A DNA stretch of 64,000 bases, taken from NCBI GenBank assembly GCA_963618015.1, contig CAVEQS010000001.1:62001-126000 (forward strand), written 5' to 3'. Below, piece by piece: positions 1-8,235 of the stretch (its first letter is position 1; each line of letters opens with the position of its first letter). Both the position numbers and the translations under genes were made by a program. Under the pieces are notes generated by a model. It saw only the letters and a list, made by a program, of their open reading frames with translations. It was not told the DNA's origin and searched no databases. Origin of the DNA: Apopatocola sp963618015 (GTDB taxonomy: Bacteria; Bacillota; Clostridia; Oscillospirales; Oscillospiraceae).

Positions 1-1378
1 TCCGAAGCTCGGGCAAAGACGCGGCAGCCGCGGATTGGCCGACGCGGCGGAACTTCTCGTCCGGCAGGGCAAGGTGGATAAGCTCTGCCAGGTCGCTGTA
101 CTCCTCGCGCAGCACGCGCTCGCACTCTTCTATCACGAGTTCACCGCCGGCCCCGGACATAACGCGCCCGAGCAGCAGCACGTGGCGGAAGTGGTACATA
201 TCATGATACAGCGCGAGCGAATGCGCCAAATACACGCCAATGCTGCGGTATATCGCGGCGGCACGGATGTCGCCCTCTTCCATGAGCTTCTGCACGACCT
301 TGAGCTTTTCGGCCGGGGACAGGCTGCTGTCCAGCGCGATGCCCGCCGCCGGGGCAAGCTTGATAACGCCGTCCTGCGAGAAGTATTTTACACCGCAGCC
401 GATGTCCAGCGACCATTCGTCCTGCATCGCCTCGGGGTTTGCGTCCACCGGGATGAACGCCAGCTCGTTGAGCCAGCCGGTGATGTATCCGTTCTCGTCA
501 ACATAGCCGCCCGCCTCGCTCGTACCCATGGCAATGCCGAGGATGTTCGTGTCCTCCAGGCTGATCGCCCCGGCGAGCGCCGTGACATCGCCGTCGTTGA
601 AAATGCAGAACGGCACATCGCCGAACGTGTCGGTGATGGCGCGGATGTATATATCCTTGACCTTTGCGTCAAACAGATCCTGCGGCACCTTGAGGAAAAG
701 CGACGCATTCATGGTGCGGTTATTGATGTATACACCGGCGCTCGACACGCCCACCGCGTCCACGCGCGGCATATGCTCTGCCGCCGTCCGGAGCGCGGCG
801 ACGATGCCGTCGTAGTGATAGTCCGGGTCCGCGCTCGTCTTGGGAAACCACACGACCTCCTCGGAATACACGGTCTCGCCGTCTACGACGGCGGAGACCT
901 TCCGGTCGCTTCCGCCTGCATCAAAGCCGATGCGGCAGCCGTCAAAGTGCCCGCCCGCGGGCCGGGGCGAATCCTTTGCCTCCGGCAGCGTGTCGGTATA
1001 GACGACCTCGAACGGCCTTTCATATATATTGGAGAAGTAATCCCAGTCAAACGCCTGGCAGCCGTCCGCGCTGAAGCATTCGCGGATGTACGTGTACATA
1101 TCGTGATCGCCGCTGATGTATACGCGCCAGCCGCCCTTCATCCACAGGATGGACTTGACGAGACGGCGGATATAATACCGGTCCGCTTCGAGCCGGTCAG
1201 GTGTACCGTGCAGGAACGTGCGAACCGATGCCATCTCACCGCCGCTGCGCTCCACGGCAATGCCGATGGGCTTTTTCGCCGATGCAAGAAAGGCGTGATT
1301 GAACTTATAGAGCGGGAAGAAACTGCTGTCAAGCTCCGGAAGATTTTGAACGTTTGCTTCAATTCCAAGATAGTTCAT
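1..1378 (-). CDS. ROK-family sugar kinase-like protein, 3' end cut by the window edge
   Basis: This reading frame stays open from the ATG at 1378 to the left edge, so about 459 residues are visible and the C-terminus is missing. A ROK-type phosphate-binding loop, IGFDAGGSDRK, lies near residues 150-160, followed by kinase-like stretches (GVSSAGVY, FNDGDVTALAG, GIAMGTSEAGG). About 145 residues of unrecognised sequence precede it. The cysteine-rich zinc motif of many ROK proteins is not seen. The gene diverges from the epimerase and shares a presumed regulator site with it, so phosphorylation of ManNAc or GlcNAc in sialic acid breakdown is the likely role (inference). The start is set by GGAGGG eight bases upstream and a good promoter further up. 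It could instead be an acetylhexosamine-sensing ROK protein, but I see no HTH. Confidence 0.75.
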   Translation of the reverse strand, partial: MNYLGIEANVQNLPELDSSFFPLYKFNHAFLASAKKPIGIAVERSGGEMASVRTFLHGTPDRLEADRYYIRRLVKSILWMKGGWRVYISGDHDMYTYIRECFSADGCQAFDWDYFSNIYERPFEVVYTDTLPEAKDSPRPAGGHFDGCRIGFDAGGSDRKVSAVVDGETVYSEEVVWFPKTSADPDYHYDGIVAALRTAAEHMPRVDAVGVSSAGVYINNRTMNASLFLKVPQDLFDAKVKDIYIRAITDTFGDVPFCIFNDGDVTALAGAISLEDTNILGIAMGTSEAGGYVDENGYITGWLNELAFIPVDANPEAMQDEWSLDIGCGVKYFSQDGVIKLAPAAGIALDSSLSPAEKLKVVQKLMEEGDIRAAAIYRSIGVYLAHSLALYHDMYHFRHVLLLGRVMSGAGGELVIEECERVLREEYSDLAELIHLALPDEKFRRVGQSAAAASLPELR

Positions 1379-1433
1379 GCTGCGCACCCTCCAAATATAG
1401 AATATTTACCGGTGTGTCAAGCGACGCAAGGGT

Positions 1434-1462
1434 ATTATATCATGGCTTTCTGCGACTGTCAC
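1434..1462 (-). promoter_or_regulatory. sigma-A promoter of the ROK gene
   Basis: On the minus strand GTGACA (1457-1462) and TATAAT (1434-1439) are 17 bp apart. The nearest RpiR-like palindrome ends 9-10 bp upstream of the -35 box. Confidence 0.7.
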
Positions 1463-1471
1463 TAAGAAAAG

Positions 1472-1485
1472 CGAAAATTATTTCG
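1472..1485. promoter_or_regulatory. candidate RpiR operator 1
   Basis: CGAAAATTATTTCG has perfect 5-bp arms. It is a one-base-shorter form of the 13-mer at 1501 and sits just upstream of the ROK promoter -35. Confidence 0.5.
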
Positions 1486-1500
1486 AGATAAAATATACTT

Positions 1501-1513
1501 GAAAATTATTTTC
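1501..1513. promoter_or_regulatory. candidate RpiR operator 2
   Basis: GAAAATTATTTTC is a perfect 6-bp inverted repeat around a central T. It lies in the ROK-epimerase intergenic region, about 85 bp before the epimerase start, and is repeated exactly at 3689. Confidence 0.55.
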
Positions 1514-1597
1514 TTTAATGTTACCATAATGCCAGCATAATGCTACGAATGAATGCCAGACCTGCTGAAACCAACAAATCGGAAAGGGGCGTTTACG

Positions 1598-2800
1598 ATG
1601 GATAAGCAAAAACTGCAGAGCGTGCGGGAGTGGATACAGTCCGAGCTGAAAAAGAGCATCGATTTCTGGCTCAAAAACGGCATGGACGAGATCAACGGCG
1701 GCGTATACACCTGCCTGGACCGCAAGGGCGAGATCTATTCCACGGACAAAAGCGTATGGATGCAGGGGCGCTGCGGCTGGATCTTCGCGTACCTCTGCCA
1801 TGTTTACGGCGTACGCGAGGAGTGGCTGCGCGCATCGAAAAGCTGTCTCGACTTTATGGAGGCGCACTGCATAAACCGCGCCGCCGGGAACAGGATGTAC
1901 TTTACCGTCACCGCCGAGGGCGCGCCGCTCCGCCAGCGCCGGTACTGCTTCTCCGAGGCATTTTACGCCATGGCGAATGCGGAGTATTACGGCGTGACCG
2001 GCGAGCGGGAGCATCTCGAGCGCGCCCGGCGCGCGTATGACCTCTACTGGGATCTCAACCACGGCATGCCCGACCCGACCGGCCTCGGCCCGAAGACCGA
2101 GCCCGCCACGCGCACGGGACGCGCCTTCGGCATCCCGATGATCTATCTCAACGTTACTGCCGTGATGCAGCGCGTCGATCCGGAGAACGCGGCGCTCTAC
2201 GCCGAGCGCGCCGCGGCCTGCGTGGACGATATTTTCCGCTACCATGTCCACCCGGAGCTCCGGTGCGTGCTGGAAAACGTTGCGGTTGACGGCACAGCGA
2301 GATTGTATTACACTGAGGGTCGAATTGTTAACCCCGGGCATGACATTGAGGGCGTGTGGTTCCTGCTGGAATACGCGCGCAAAACCGGCGACACGGCGCT
2401 TGTCGCCAAGGCGGAGGAAATATTCAACTGGGCGATAACCGCCGGATGGGACAAGGAATACGGCGGGCTGCTGTACTTTGTTGACGCGCTCGGCAAACCG
2501 CCCGAGGCATACGAGCACGATATGAAGCTCTGGTGGCCGCATGACGAGATCCTCATCTCCTCGCTCATGCTCTATAAGGACACCGGCAAGGAAGAATACC
2601 TCGACTGGTTTTACACCACGCTCGACTACTGCAAGGCGCATTTTGCCGACAGTGCGTACGGCGAGTGGTACGGGTATCTCCGCCGCGACGGAAAACCGAC
2701 CGAGCCTTCAACCAAGGGCTCAACGTTCAAGGGGCCGTTCCATCTGCCGCGCATGCTCATCATGACAGACCGGATGGCGGAGGAATTGCTCGCGAAATAA
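1598..2800 (+). CDS. N-acylglucosamine 2-epimerase (AGE family)
   Basis: The 400-residue protein has the normal AGE/renin-binding-protein length and alpha-alpha barrel features. Recognisable family stretches are VWMQGRCGWIFAYL near residue 50, NPGHDIEGVWFLLE in the second half and LWWPHDE near residue 310; the two His-containing stretches are typical of the active site. The expected reaction is interconversion of N-acetylmannosamine and N-acetylglucosamine in the cytoplasm. I chose the ATG at 1598 because GGAAAGGGG lies 8 bases before it; the in-frame ATG at 1553 has no ribosome-binding site. With the lyase and ROK kinase it gives a Bacteroides-like sialic acid route in which an AGE-type enzyme replaces NanE. 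Other AGE members act on cellobiose or mannose, so substrate rests on context. Confidence 0.85.
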   Translation: MDKQKLQSVREWIQSELKKSIDFWLKNGMDEINGGVYTCLDRKGEIYSTDKSVWMQGRCGWIFAYLCHVYGVREEWLRASKSCLDFMEAHCINRAAGNRMYFTVTAEGAPLRQRRYCFSEAFYAMANAEYYGVTGEREHLERARRAYDLYWDLNHGMPDPTGLGPKTEPATRTGRAFGIPMIYLNVTAVMQRVDPENAALYAERAAACVDDIFRYHVHPELRCVLENVAVDGTARLYYTEGRIVNPGHDIEGVWFLLEYARKTGDTALVAKAEEIFNWAITAGWDKEYGGLLYFVDALGKPPEAYEHDMKLWWPHDEILISSLMLYKDTGKEEYLDWFYTTLDYCKAHFADSAYGEWYGYLRRDGKPTEPSTKGSTFKGPFHLPRMLIMTDRMAEELLAK

Positions 2801-2818
2801 AAAGCACAGGAGAAGCGT

Positions 2819-3682
2819 ATGGAGCAGGGCAGCACAAACGTATTTGAGCGGATCAGTGCGGAGTATTATAATCTCACCACCGCAGAAAAAAAGGCGGCGG
2901 ATTATGTGCTGTCGCACCAGAGAAAAACGCAGGACATGAGCATAACCGAGCTCGCCGCGGCAAGCGGCGTGGCGGAGGCGACCGTGTCTCGCTTCTGCCG
3001 CCGTCTGGGGTGCAAGGGGTATAACGCCTTTCGTCTCGCCATTGCCAACTCCACCGCCCAGCGCCCGCAGCAGCTCAACCCTCTCTCGGGCGAGGTGCTC
3101 GACGACGACAGTTTTTCGGATGTCTGCAAGAAGCTTTATACCGCCAATGTCAGCGCCATGACGCAGACACTTGAGCTTGTCCGCCCGGAGGATTATATCC
3201 GCGCGGCGGATCTCCTGGAAGAGGCGGATCGGGTGCTGTGCATGGGTCAGGGCGGCTCGATGATCATCGCGATGGAAGCGGCACATCTCTTCTCCACCGC
3301 GAGCGGAAAGTTTATTTCCGTGACCGATTCCCATATGCAGACTATCGCCATCGCCACCGCCGGAGAAAACGACGTCATCCTCTTCTTCTCCTATTCCGGC
3401 GCAACAAAGGACCTGATCCAGACGATCTCCTATGCCCGCGAGCGCGGTCTGCGCTCCATTCTTGTCACGCACTTTGCCAATTCTCCCGGCGCGGATCTGG
3501 CGGATGTGACGCTGCTGTGCGGCGCGGACGAAAGTCCCCTGCAGCTCGGCTCCGTCGGCGCGAGGATCGCGCAGATGTATCTTATGGACGTGCTCTTTTC
3601 CGAGCTCTGCCGCCGCAATCTGGACGAGTGCCGCCAAAGCCGCGCCCGCATTGCCGCCGCACTTGCGGAAAAGCACCTGTGA
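2819..3682 (+). CDS. RpiR/MurR-family transcriptional regulator
   Basis: The 287-residue protein has an N-terminal HTH_6 domain (about 1-77, with ITELAAASGVAEATVSRFCRRLG as the recognition region) and a C-terminal SIS sugar-phosphate-binding domain (about 110-260, with GQGGSMIIA and FFSYSGATKDLI). It starts 18 bp after the epimerase with AGGAG as ribosome-binding site, so the two are cotranscribed. RpiR proteins usually bind imperfect palindromes and respond to phosphosugars. The four GAAAA-type palindromes around the locus are the natural targets, and the effector may be ManNAc-6-P or GlcNAc-6-P (inference). Repressor or activator action cannot be decided from sequence, although the sites lie upstream of the -35 boxes. 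Confidence 0.88.
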   Translation: MEQGSTNVFERISAEYYNLTTAEKKAADYVLSHQRKTQDMSITELAAASGVAEATVSRFCRRLGCKGYNAFRLAIANSTAQRPQQLNPLSGEVLDDDSFSDVCKKLYTANVSAMTQTLELVRPEDYIRAADLLEEADRVLCMGQGGSMIIAMEAAHLFSTASGKFISVTDSHMQTIAIATAGENDVILFFSYSGATKDLIQTISYARERGLRSILVTHFANSPGADLADVTLLCGADESPLQLGSVGARIAQMYLMDVLFSELCRRNLDECRQSRARIAAALAEKHL

Positions 3683-3688
3683 CCGGCT

Positions 3689-3701
3689 GAAAATTATTTT
3701 C
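3689..3701. promoter_or_regulatory. candidate RpiR operator 3
   Basis: An exact second copy of GAAAATTATTTTC starts seven bases after the rpiR-like stop codon. No promoter abuts it, so it may be an auxiliary site. Confidence 0.45.
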
Positions 3702-3708
3702 TTCTCCC

Positions 3709-3741
3709 CTCCCCCGGAGAGCGTACCGCTCCCGGGGGATT
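3709..3741 (+). terminator. hairpin after the regulator gene
   Basis: CCCCCGGAGAGCG and CGCTCCCGGGGG pair around TAC with one bulge. The following T run is weak, so this may give partial termination before the transporter genes, which have their own promoter. Confidence 0.5.
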
Positions 3742-3785
3742 TGTATGCCTTGGTTTGCAAAAAATCTTCTTTGTTGAATATTGAA

Positions 3786-3798
3786 GAAAATTTTTTTC
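3786..3798. promoter_or_regulatory. candidate RpiR operator 4
   Basis: GAAAATTTTTTTC differs by one base from the 13-mers at 1501 and 3689. It ends nine bases before the -35 box of the transporter promoter, the same placement as at the ROK promoter. Confidence 0.5.
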
Positions 3799-3807
3799 AG
3801 AAATCTA

Positions 3808-3836
3808 TTGACATTGGCAGGGGCTTTGGTTAATAT
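3808..3836 (+). promoter_or_regulatory. sigma-A promoter of the sialic acid transporter genes
   Basis: TTGACA (3808-3813) and TAATAT (3831-3836) are exactly 17 bp apart. The leader of about 70 bases carries a small GCGGC/GCCGT hairpin before AAGGAGG. Confidence 0.8.
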
Positions 3837-3914
3837 GATGGTGGAAAGAGGAAATTCAGCGGCGTGAGCCGTTGAAATAACGAAACCTGAACAAAATGTT
3901 TAAGGAGGCACATC

Positions 3915-5264
3915 ATGAAGAAACTGCTCGCAACGCTGCTCGCACTGTGCATGATATTTGCCCTGTGCGCCTGCGGCCAGACCGCTGCTCCCGCTGCCGA
4001 CCCCGCACCTGCTCAGGCTGATCCCGCTCCTGCGGCAGAACCCGCTGCCGAACCCGTCAACATCACGCTCTGGACCTACCCGATCGGCGGCTGGGGCAAT
4101 GCTGACACCGTCGATGCCCTGATCGCCGCGTTTGAGGCGGCAAACCCCGGCATCACCGTCACCGTGGAATACCTTGACTACACCAACGGCGACGACCAGG
4201 TCAACACCGCGCTCGAAGGCGGCTCCGCTCCCGATCTCATCATGGAAGGACCCGAACGTCTCGTTGCCAACTGGGGCGCGAAGGGCTACATGGTCGATCT
4301 CGCCGACATGTGGGACGCCACCGACAAGGCGGAAGTCAACGCGGCCTGCGTTTCGGCCTGCTTCAATGCCGACGGTGCCTGCTACGAGTACCCCCTCGTC
4401 ATGACCGCGCACTGCATGGCCATCAACTATGACGCGTTCGTCGCTGCCGGTGCCGACCAGTACGTTGACATCGACACCCACACCTGGACGACCGAGAACT
4501 TCATCAAAGCGGTCGATGCGCTGTATGCCTACTACAAAGAGCCCGTCGGCGACGTCTACTGCTCCGGCCAGGGCGGTGACCAGGGCACCCGTGCTCTCGT
4601 CAACAACCTCTACGGCGGCACGTTTACCAACGCCGAGCACACCACCTATACCGCGGACTCCGCAGAGAACATAAAGGCTCTTGAGCTTCTCCAGAGCATG
4701 GACGGCATCTACTTCAACGCAGCTGAGAACGGCGGCGAGGAGATCACCGCCTTCCGTCAGGGCATTCTCAAGATGGCGTTCTGCTGGAACATTGCTCAGC
4801 AGCTCAACACCGATAACAACGACGCCGAGCTCACCAACGACGGCGAGAAGATCGTGTTCATGAGCTTCCCCTCCGAGACCGGCGAGAGCAAGCTGCAGGG
4901 CGGTATCTGGGGCTTCGGCGTGTTCGATAACGGCGATGCCGCCAAGATCGACGCTGCCAAGACCTTCATCAAATACTTCGCCGACGGCGAAGGCACGGCC
5001 GACGCGGTCAAGGCCGCCAAGTACTTCGCCGTGCGCGACACCGCCGAGGGCATTGACCTCACCGGCATCTGGGCGGACAACGCCATTATGAACGAGTACA
5101 CCAAGCTCATGCCCTATCTCGGCGACTACTACCAGGTCACCTCCGGCTGGGCGACCGCCCGCACCGAGTGGTGGAACATGCTCCAGCGCATCGGCGGCGG
5201 CGGCGACGTTGCCACCGAGGTCGCAACGTTCTGCACCAACGCGAACGCCGCGGCGGCCGGCTGA
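3915..5264 (+). CDS. sugar ABC transporter substrate-binding lipoprotein
   Basis: The 449-residue protein begins with a lipoprotein signal peptide, cut before Cys20 in LCACG, and an Ala/Pro-rich tether. The mature part has the family 1 extracellular solute-binding layout (NITLWTYPIGGW near residue 48, then EYLDYTNGDDQ and SAPDLIMEGPE). It would sit on the outer face of the membrane and hand ligand to the two permeases downstream. The strong promoter and AAGGAGG site 6 bases before the ATG suggest high expression. Given the lyase at the end of the operon, N-acetylneuraminate or a related sialic acid is the likely ligand (inference). Confidence 0.85.
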   Translation: MKKLLATLLALCMIFALCACGQTAAPAADPAPAQADPAPAAEPAAEPVNITLWTYPIGGWGNADTVDALIAAFEAANPGITVTVEYLDYTNGDDQVNTALEGGSAPDLIMEGPERLVANWGAKGYMVDLADMWDATDKAEVNAACVSACFNADGACYEYPLVMTAHCMAINYDAFVAAGADQYVDIDTHTWTTENFIKAVDALYAYYKEPVGDVYCSGQGGDQGTRALVNNLYGGTFTNAEHTTYTADSAENIKALELLQSMDGIYFNAAENGGEEITAFRQGILKMAFCWNIAQQLNTDNNDAELTNDGEKIVFMSFPSETGESKLQGGIWGFGVFDNGDAAKIDAAKTFIKYFADGEGTADAVKAAKYFAVRDTAEGIDLTGIWADNAIMNEYTKLMPYLGDYYQVTSGWATARTEWWNMLQRIGGGGDVATEVATFCTNANAAAAG

Positions 5265-5316
5265 TCGGACGCTATAACCGCTTCTTTTCTCCTTTTTCTT
5301 CCTCAGACCCACAGCG

Positions 5317-5352
5317 CGCACCCTCTCTGTGCCCCCGCGCAGAGAGGGTGTG
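5317..5352 (+). promoter_or_regulatory. intercistronic stem-loop between binding protein and permease genes
   Basis: CACCCTCTCTG (5319-5329) pairs with CAGAGAGGGTG (5340-5350), and the stem extends inward to a CCCC loop. There is no T run. Such hairpins often stabilise the upstream message, giving more binding protein than permease. Confidence 0.55.
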
Positions 5353-5388
5353 TTGATAGCTACGTAATCCGTAAGGGGGAGCAACCCT

Positions 5389-6297
5389 ATGTTTAAATCC
5401 AAAAACGGCATGAGCCGCGCGCTCGTGCGGCGGGAAACAACAGCGGGATACCTGTTTTTGCTGCCGAGTCTGTTCTTCTTCGTCACCTTCGTGCTGTATC
5501 CCATGTTCCTGTGCATATACACCAGCTTCTTTGACTCCAACATGGGCAAAAATGCCGTGGACGTCTTTGTCGGTCTGGGTAACTATAAGGAGCTTTTCCA
5601 GGATAAGCTCTTCCTCGGCGCGCTGAAAAATACGGTCCTCATCGTTGTTGTTGCCGTGCCTACGGTATGCGCGTTTTCTCTCTGGGTCGCCACGGCGATC
5701 TACGATATGAAACCGGCGCTGACCTCGGCGTTCCGCTGCATTTTCTATCTGCCGGTCGTCACCGGTTCGGTCGCGGTAACGGTCGTCTGGAAATGGATGT
5801 ACAACAATCGCTACGGCGTGTTCAACTACATTTTCAAAAGCCTCGGCATCATTGACCAGAACATAAACTGGCTGGGCGATGCGCGCTTCGCGCTCTGGTG
5901 CATCATTCTCATCCTCTTCACCACCTCCGTGGGTCAGCCCATCGTGCTGTATGTCTCAGCGCTCGGCAACGTGGATCACTCGCTCGTTGAAGCAGCGGAG
6001 GTCGATGGCGCAAACCGCCGCCAGGTGTTCTGGAAGATCAAATGGGCGCAGATCATGCCCACCACGCTCTACATACTCATCATCACCACGATCAACTCCT
6101 TCCAGTGCTTTGCACTGATCCAGCTTCTCACCTCCGGCGGACCGACACACAGCACAGACACGATCATGTATTATATCTATTATACCGCGTTCAAGCTTTA
6201 CCGCTACGGATACGGCAACGCCATGGGCGTTGTGCTCATGGTCATTATCGCGGTACTCTCTGCTGTCCAGTTTAAGCTGGGACAGCGGTCGGATTAA
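5389..6297 (+). CDS. sugar ABC transporter permease, MalF-like
   Basis: The 302-residue inner membrane protein has a CUT1 family MalF/UgpA layout. TM1 lies near residues 20-40 (GYLFLLPSLFFFVTFVLYP), and the EAA loop that contacts the ATPase reads VEAAEVDGANRRQVFWKI near residue 203. GGGGGAGC lies 7 bases before the ATG. It follows the binding-protein gene after a stem-loop and precedes the second permease by 13 bp. No ATPase gene is present in the operon, so a shared MsmX-type ATPase elsewhere is expected for this family. Confidence 0.88.
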   Translation: MFKSKNGMSRALVRRETTAGYLFLLPSLFFFVTFVLYPMFLCIYTSFFDSNMGKNAVDVFVGLGNYKELFQDKLFLGALKNTVLIVVVAVPTVCAFSLWVATAIYDMKPALTSAFRCIFYLPVVTGSVAVTVVWKWMYNNRYGVFNYIFKSLGIIDQNINWLGDARFALWCIILILFTTSVGQPIVLYVSALGNVDHSLVEAAEVDGANRRQVFWKIKWAQIMPTTLYILIITTINSFQCFALIQLLTSGGPTHSTDTIMYYIYYTAFKLYRYGYGNAMGVVLMVIIAVLSAVQFKLGQRSD

Positions 6298-6310
6298 GGG
6301 GGGTGAGCAT

Positions 6311-7231
6311 ATGCAGAGCAGATCCAAGGTAAACCGCATCATCACTCTCGTGATCATCGTTATTCTTGCCGCGCTGTTCACGTTCCCCCTCTACTGGATC
6401 ATCACCGGCTCGTTCAAGACAGCCAAGGAGGTCAACTCCGTCACGCCCGTCTGGTGGCCGAGCGAATGGACGCTGAAGAACTACCAGACGCTCATGAGCA
6501 AGCTCAAAGCGCCGCTGTGGGAGTTTTACATCCCCTTCAGCCAGTACTTCTCTGCGGATGGCAGCCCCGTGGTATTCTCCACAGGTCCCACCGTCCCCGG
6601 TGCGATCCGCTGGATGCTCAACACCGTGTGGATGGCCGTTGCGGCGATGCTCCTCACCTGCGCGACCTCTGCACTGGCGGGGTATGCGCTGGCGAAAAAG
6701 CGCTTTGTCGGGCGCAGGCTCATTTTCACGCTCATCGTCTGCGCGATGGCGCTGCCGAAGCAGGTCATCCTCATCCCGCTCATCCGCGAGATGTCCTCGC
6801 TCAAGCTCTACAATACGCTCAGCGCCGTCGTCTATCCCATCGTCGGCTGGCCGTTCGGCGTGTTCCTCATCAAGCAGTTTGCCGAGAGCATCCCCAGCGA
6901 GATATTGGAGGCCGCGAGGATCGACGGCGCAAGCGAGCTGAAAACCTTCAACCGGATCGTTTTCCCCATGATCAAGCCCGGTGTCGGCGCGCTCGCCATC
7001 TTCACGTTCATCAATTCGTGGAACGACTACTTCATGCAGCTCATCATGCTCTCCAGCACAAAGAACCTGACGATTTCGCTCGGTATAGCGAAAATGCAGG
7101 CGGAAAACTCGACCGACTTCGGCCTCATCATGGCAGGCGCTGCCTTTGCCGCCGTGCCGATCATCATCGTGTTCCTCATCTTCCAGAAATACTTCACCAA
7201 GGGTATCACGATGGGTGCCGTCAAGGGATGA
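6311..7231 (+). CDS. sugar ABC transporter permease, MalG-like
   Basis: The 306-residue protein has the MalG/UgpE layout of six transmembrane helices, with LAALFTFPLYWIITGSFK at the start and an EAA loop (EILEAARIDGASELKTFNRI) near residue 200. The ATG at 6311 follows GGGGGTGAG and gives the usual family length; an upstream reading to 6230 would overlap the previous gene by 68 bases and has no ribosome-binding site. It pairs with the preceding permease as the membrane channel of the importer. A long loop between TM1 and TM2 (about residues 60-90) is somewhat larger than usual. Confidence 0.88.
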   Translation: MQSRSKVNRIITLVIIVILAALFTFPLYWIITGSFKTAKEVNSVTPVWWPSEWTLKNYQTLMSKLKAPLWEFYIPFSQYFSADGSPVVFSTGPTVPGAIRWMLNTVWMAVAAMLLTCATSALAGYALAKKRFVGRRLIFTLIVCAMALPKQVILIPLIREMSSLKLYNTLSAVVYPIVGWPFGVFLIKQFAESIPSEILEAARIDGASELKTFNRIVFPMIKPGVGALAIFTFINSWNDYFMQLIMLSSTKNLTISLGIAKMQAENSTDFGLIMAGAAFAAVPIIIVFLIFQKYFTKGITMGAVKG

Positions 7232-7250
7232 CACACAAGGAGTGAAAACA

Positions 7251-8168
7251 ATGAAAGCAAGAGACCTGAAAAAATACCAGGGAATTTTCCCGGCCTTTTA
7301 TGCATGCTACGACGACGCCGGCGAGGTATCGCCCGACCGGGCGCGTGCCTTTACGGAATATCTCATCGAAAAAGGCGTGAACGGCCTGTATGTCGGCGGC
7401 TCCTCCGGCGAGTGCATCTATCATTCCATGGAAGAGCGCAAGGCGCTGCTGGAGGCCGTCATTGCCCAGGCTGCCGGACGCATCCCGATCATAGCGCACG
7501 TCGCCTGCAACAACACGCGCGACAGCATGGAGCTCGCCGCCCACGCCGAGAGCGTCGGCGCAGACTGCATCGCCGCCATTCCGCCGATCTACTTTCATCT
7601 GCCGGACCGCGCGATCGCGCAGTATTGGAAGGACATTGCCTCCGCGGCACCAAACACGGATTTCATCATTTACAACATCCCGCAGCTTGCCGGTACGGCG
7701 CTGAACAGTTCCCTTCTCCGCACCATGCTCGCCGTGCCGACGGTGATCGGCGTAAAGAACTCCTCCATGCCGATACAGGACATTGAGATGTGGCGCGACG
7801 AGGGCGCGATCGTGTTTAACGGCCCGGACGAGCAGCTGCTCTCCGGTCTTGCCGCAGGCGCGGTCGGCGGCATCGGCGGCACATACGCCGTCATGCCGGA
7901 GCTGTACGAGCGCATCTTCACACTTGTCCGCAGTGGCGACATTCTCCCCGCGCGCGATATTCAGGATGCCTGCTGCCACATCATTTACAAGATGTGCTCC
8001 GGGCAGGGCAACATGTACGCCATGATCAAGGAGATTCTCCGTCTCCGCGGCGCGCCGGATATTGGCGGCGTTCGCGCTCCGCTCTACCCGCTTCAGCCGG
8101 GCGACGAGTCCGTTGCCGCCTCGTGCGCTGCGGATATCGACGCCGCATTGGCAAAGTTCTGCAAATAA
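7251..8168 (+). CDS. nanA: N-acetylneuraminate lyase
   Basis: The 305-residue protein belongs to the class I aldolase DHDPS/NAL family. Schiff-base Lys169 sits in IGVKNSS, the catalytic Tyr141 in FIIYNIP, and the carboxylate-binding GGSSGE at 49-54, all at the spacing of E. coli NanA (Lys165, Tyr137). The enzyme cleaves N-acetylneuraminate to ManNAc and pyruvate. The start at 7251 is preceded by AAGGAG and lies 19 bp after the permease stop, so it closes the transporter operon, before a strong terminator. The chief alternative is another member of the family, such as a dihydrodipicolinate synthase, but the epimerase and ROK context favours the lyase. Confidence 0.88.
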   Translation: MKARDLKKYQGIFPAFYACYDDAGEVSPDRARAFTEYLIEKGVNGLYVGGSSGECIYHSMEERKALLEAVIAQAAGRIPIIAHVACNNTRDSMELAAHAESVGADCIAAIPPIYFHLPDRAIAQYWKDIASAAPNTDFIIYNIPQLAGTALNSSLLRTMLAVPTVIGVKNSSMPIQDIEMWRDEGAIVFNGPDEQLLSGLAAGAVGGIGGTYAVMPELYERIFTLVRSGDILPARDIQDACCHIIYKMCSGQGNMYAMIKEILRLRGAPDIGGVRAPLYPLQPGDESVAASCAADIDAALAKFCK

Positions 8169-8184
8169 AAGTCCTTCTTCTCAT

Positions 8185-8229
8185 GGAAAAAGCGGCTCAT
8201 CCGTTTGAATCGGATGAGCCGCTTTTTCC
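8185..8229. terminator. bidirectional terminator
   Basis: A 19-bp perfect stem (8185-8203 with 8211-8229) with A and T runs at its ends separates the convergent lyase and HTH genes and can work on both strands. Confidence 0.85.
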
Positions 8230-8235
8230 CTATTC

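Noticed and set aside
35..1465. Plus-strand frame of 476 codons at the left end
   Set aside because: It is opposite the edge-truncated ROK-like gene, which has a ribosome-binding site, a promoter and recognisable motifs.
3786..3836. Catabolite control (cre) site at the transporter promoter
   Set aside because: No match to the TGWAANCGNTNWCA pattern; the local palindrome is the GAAAA-type repeat.
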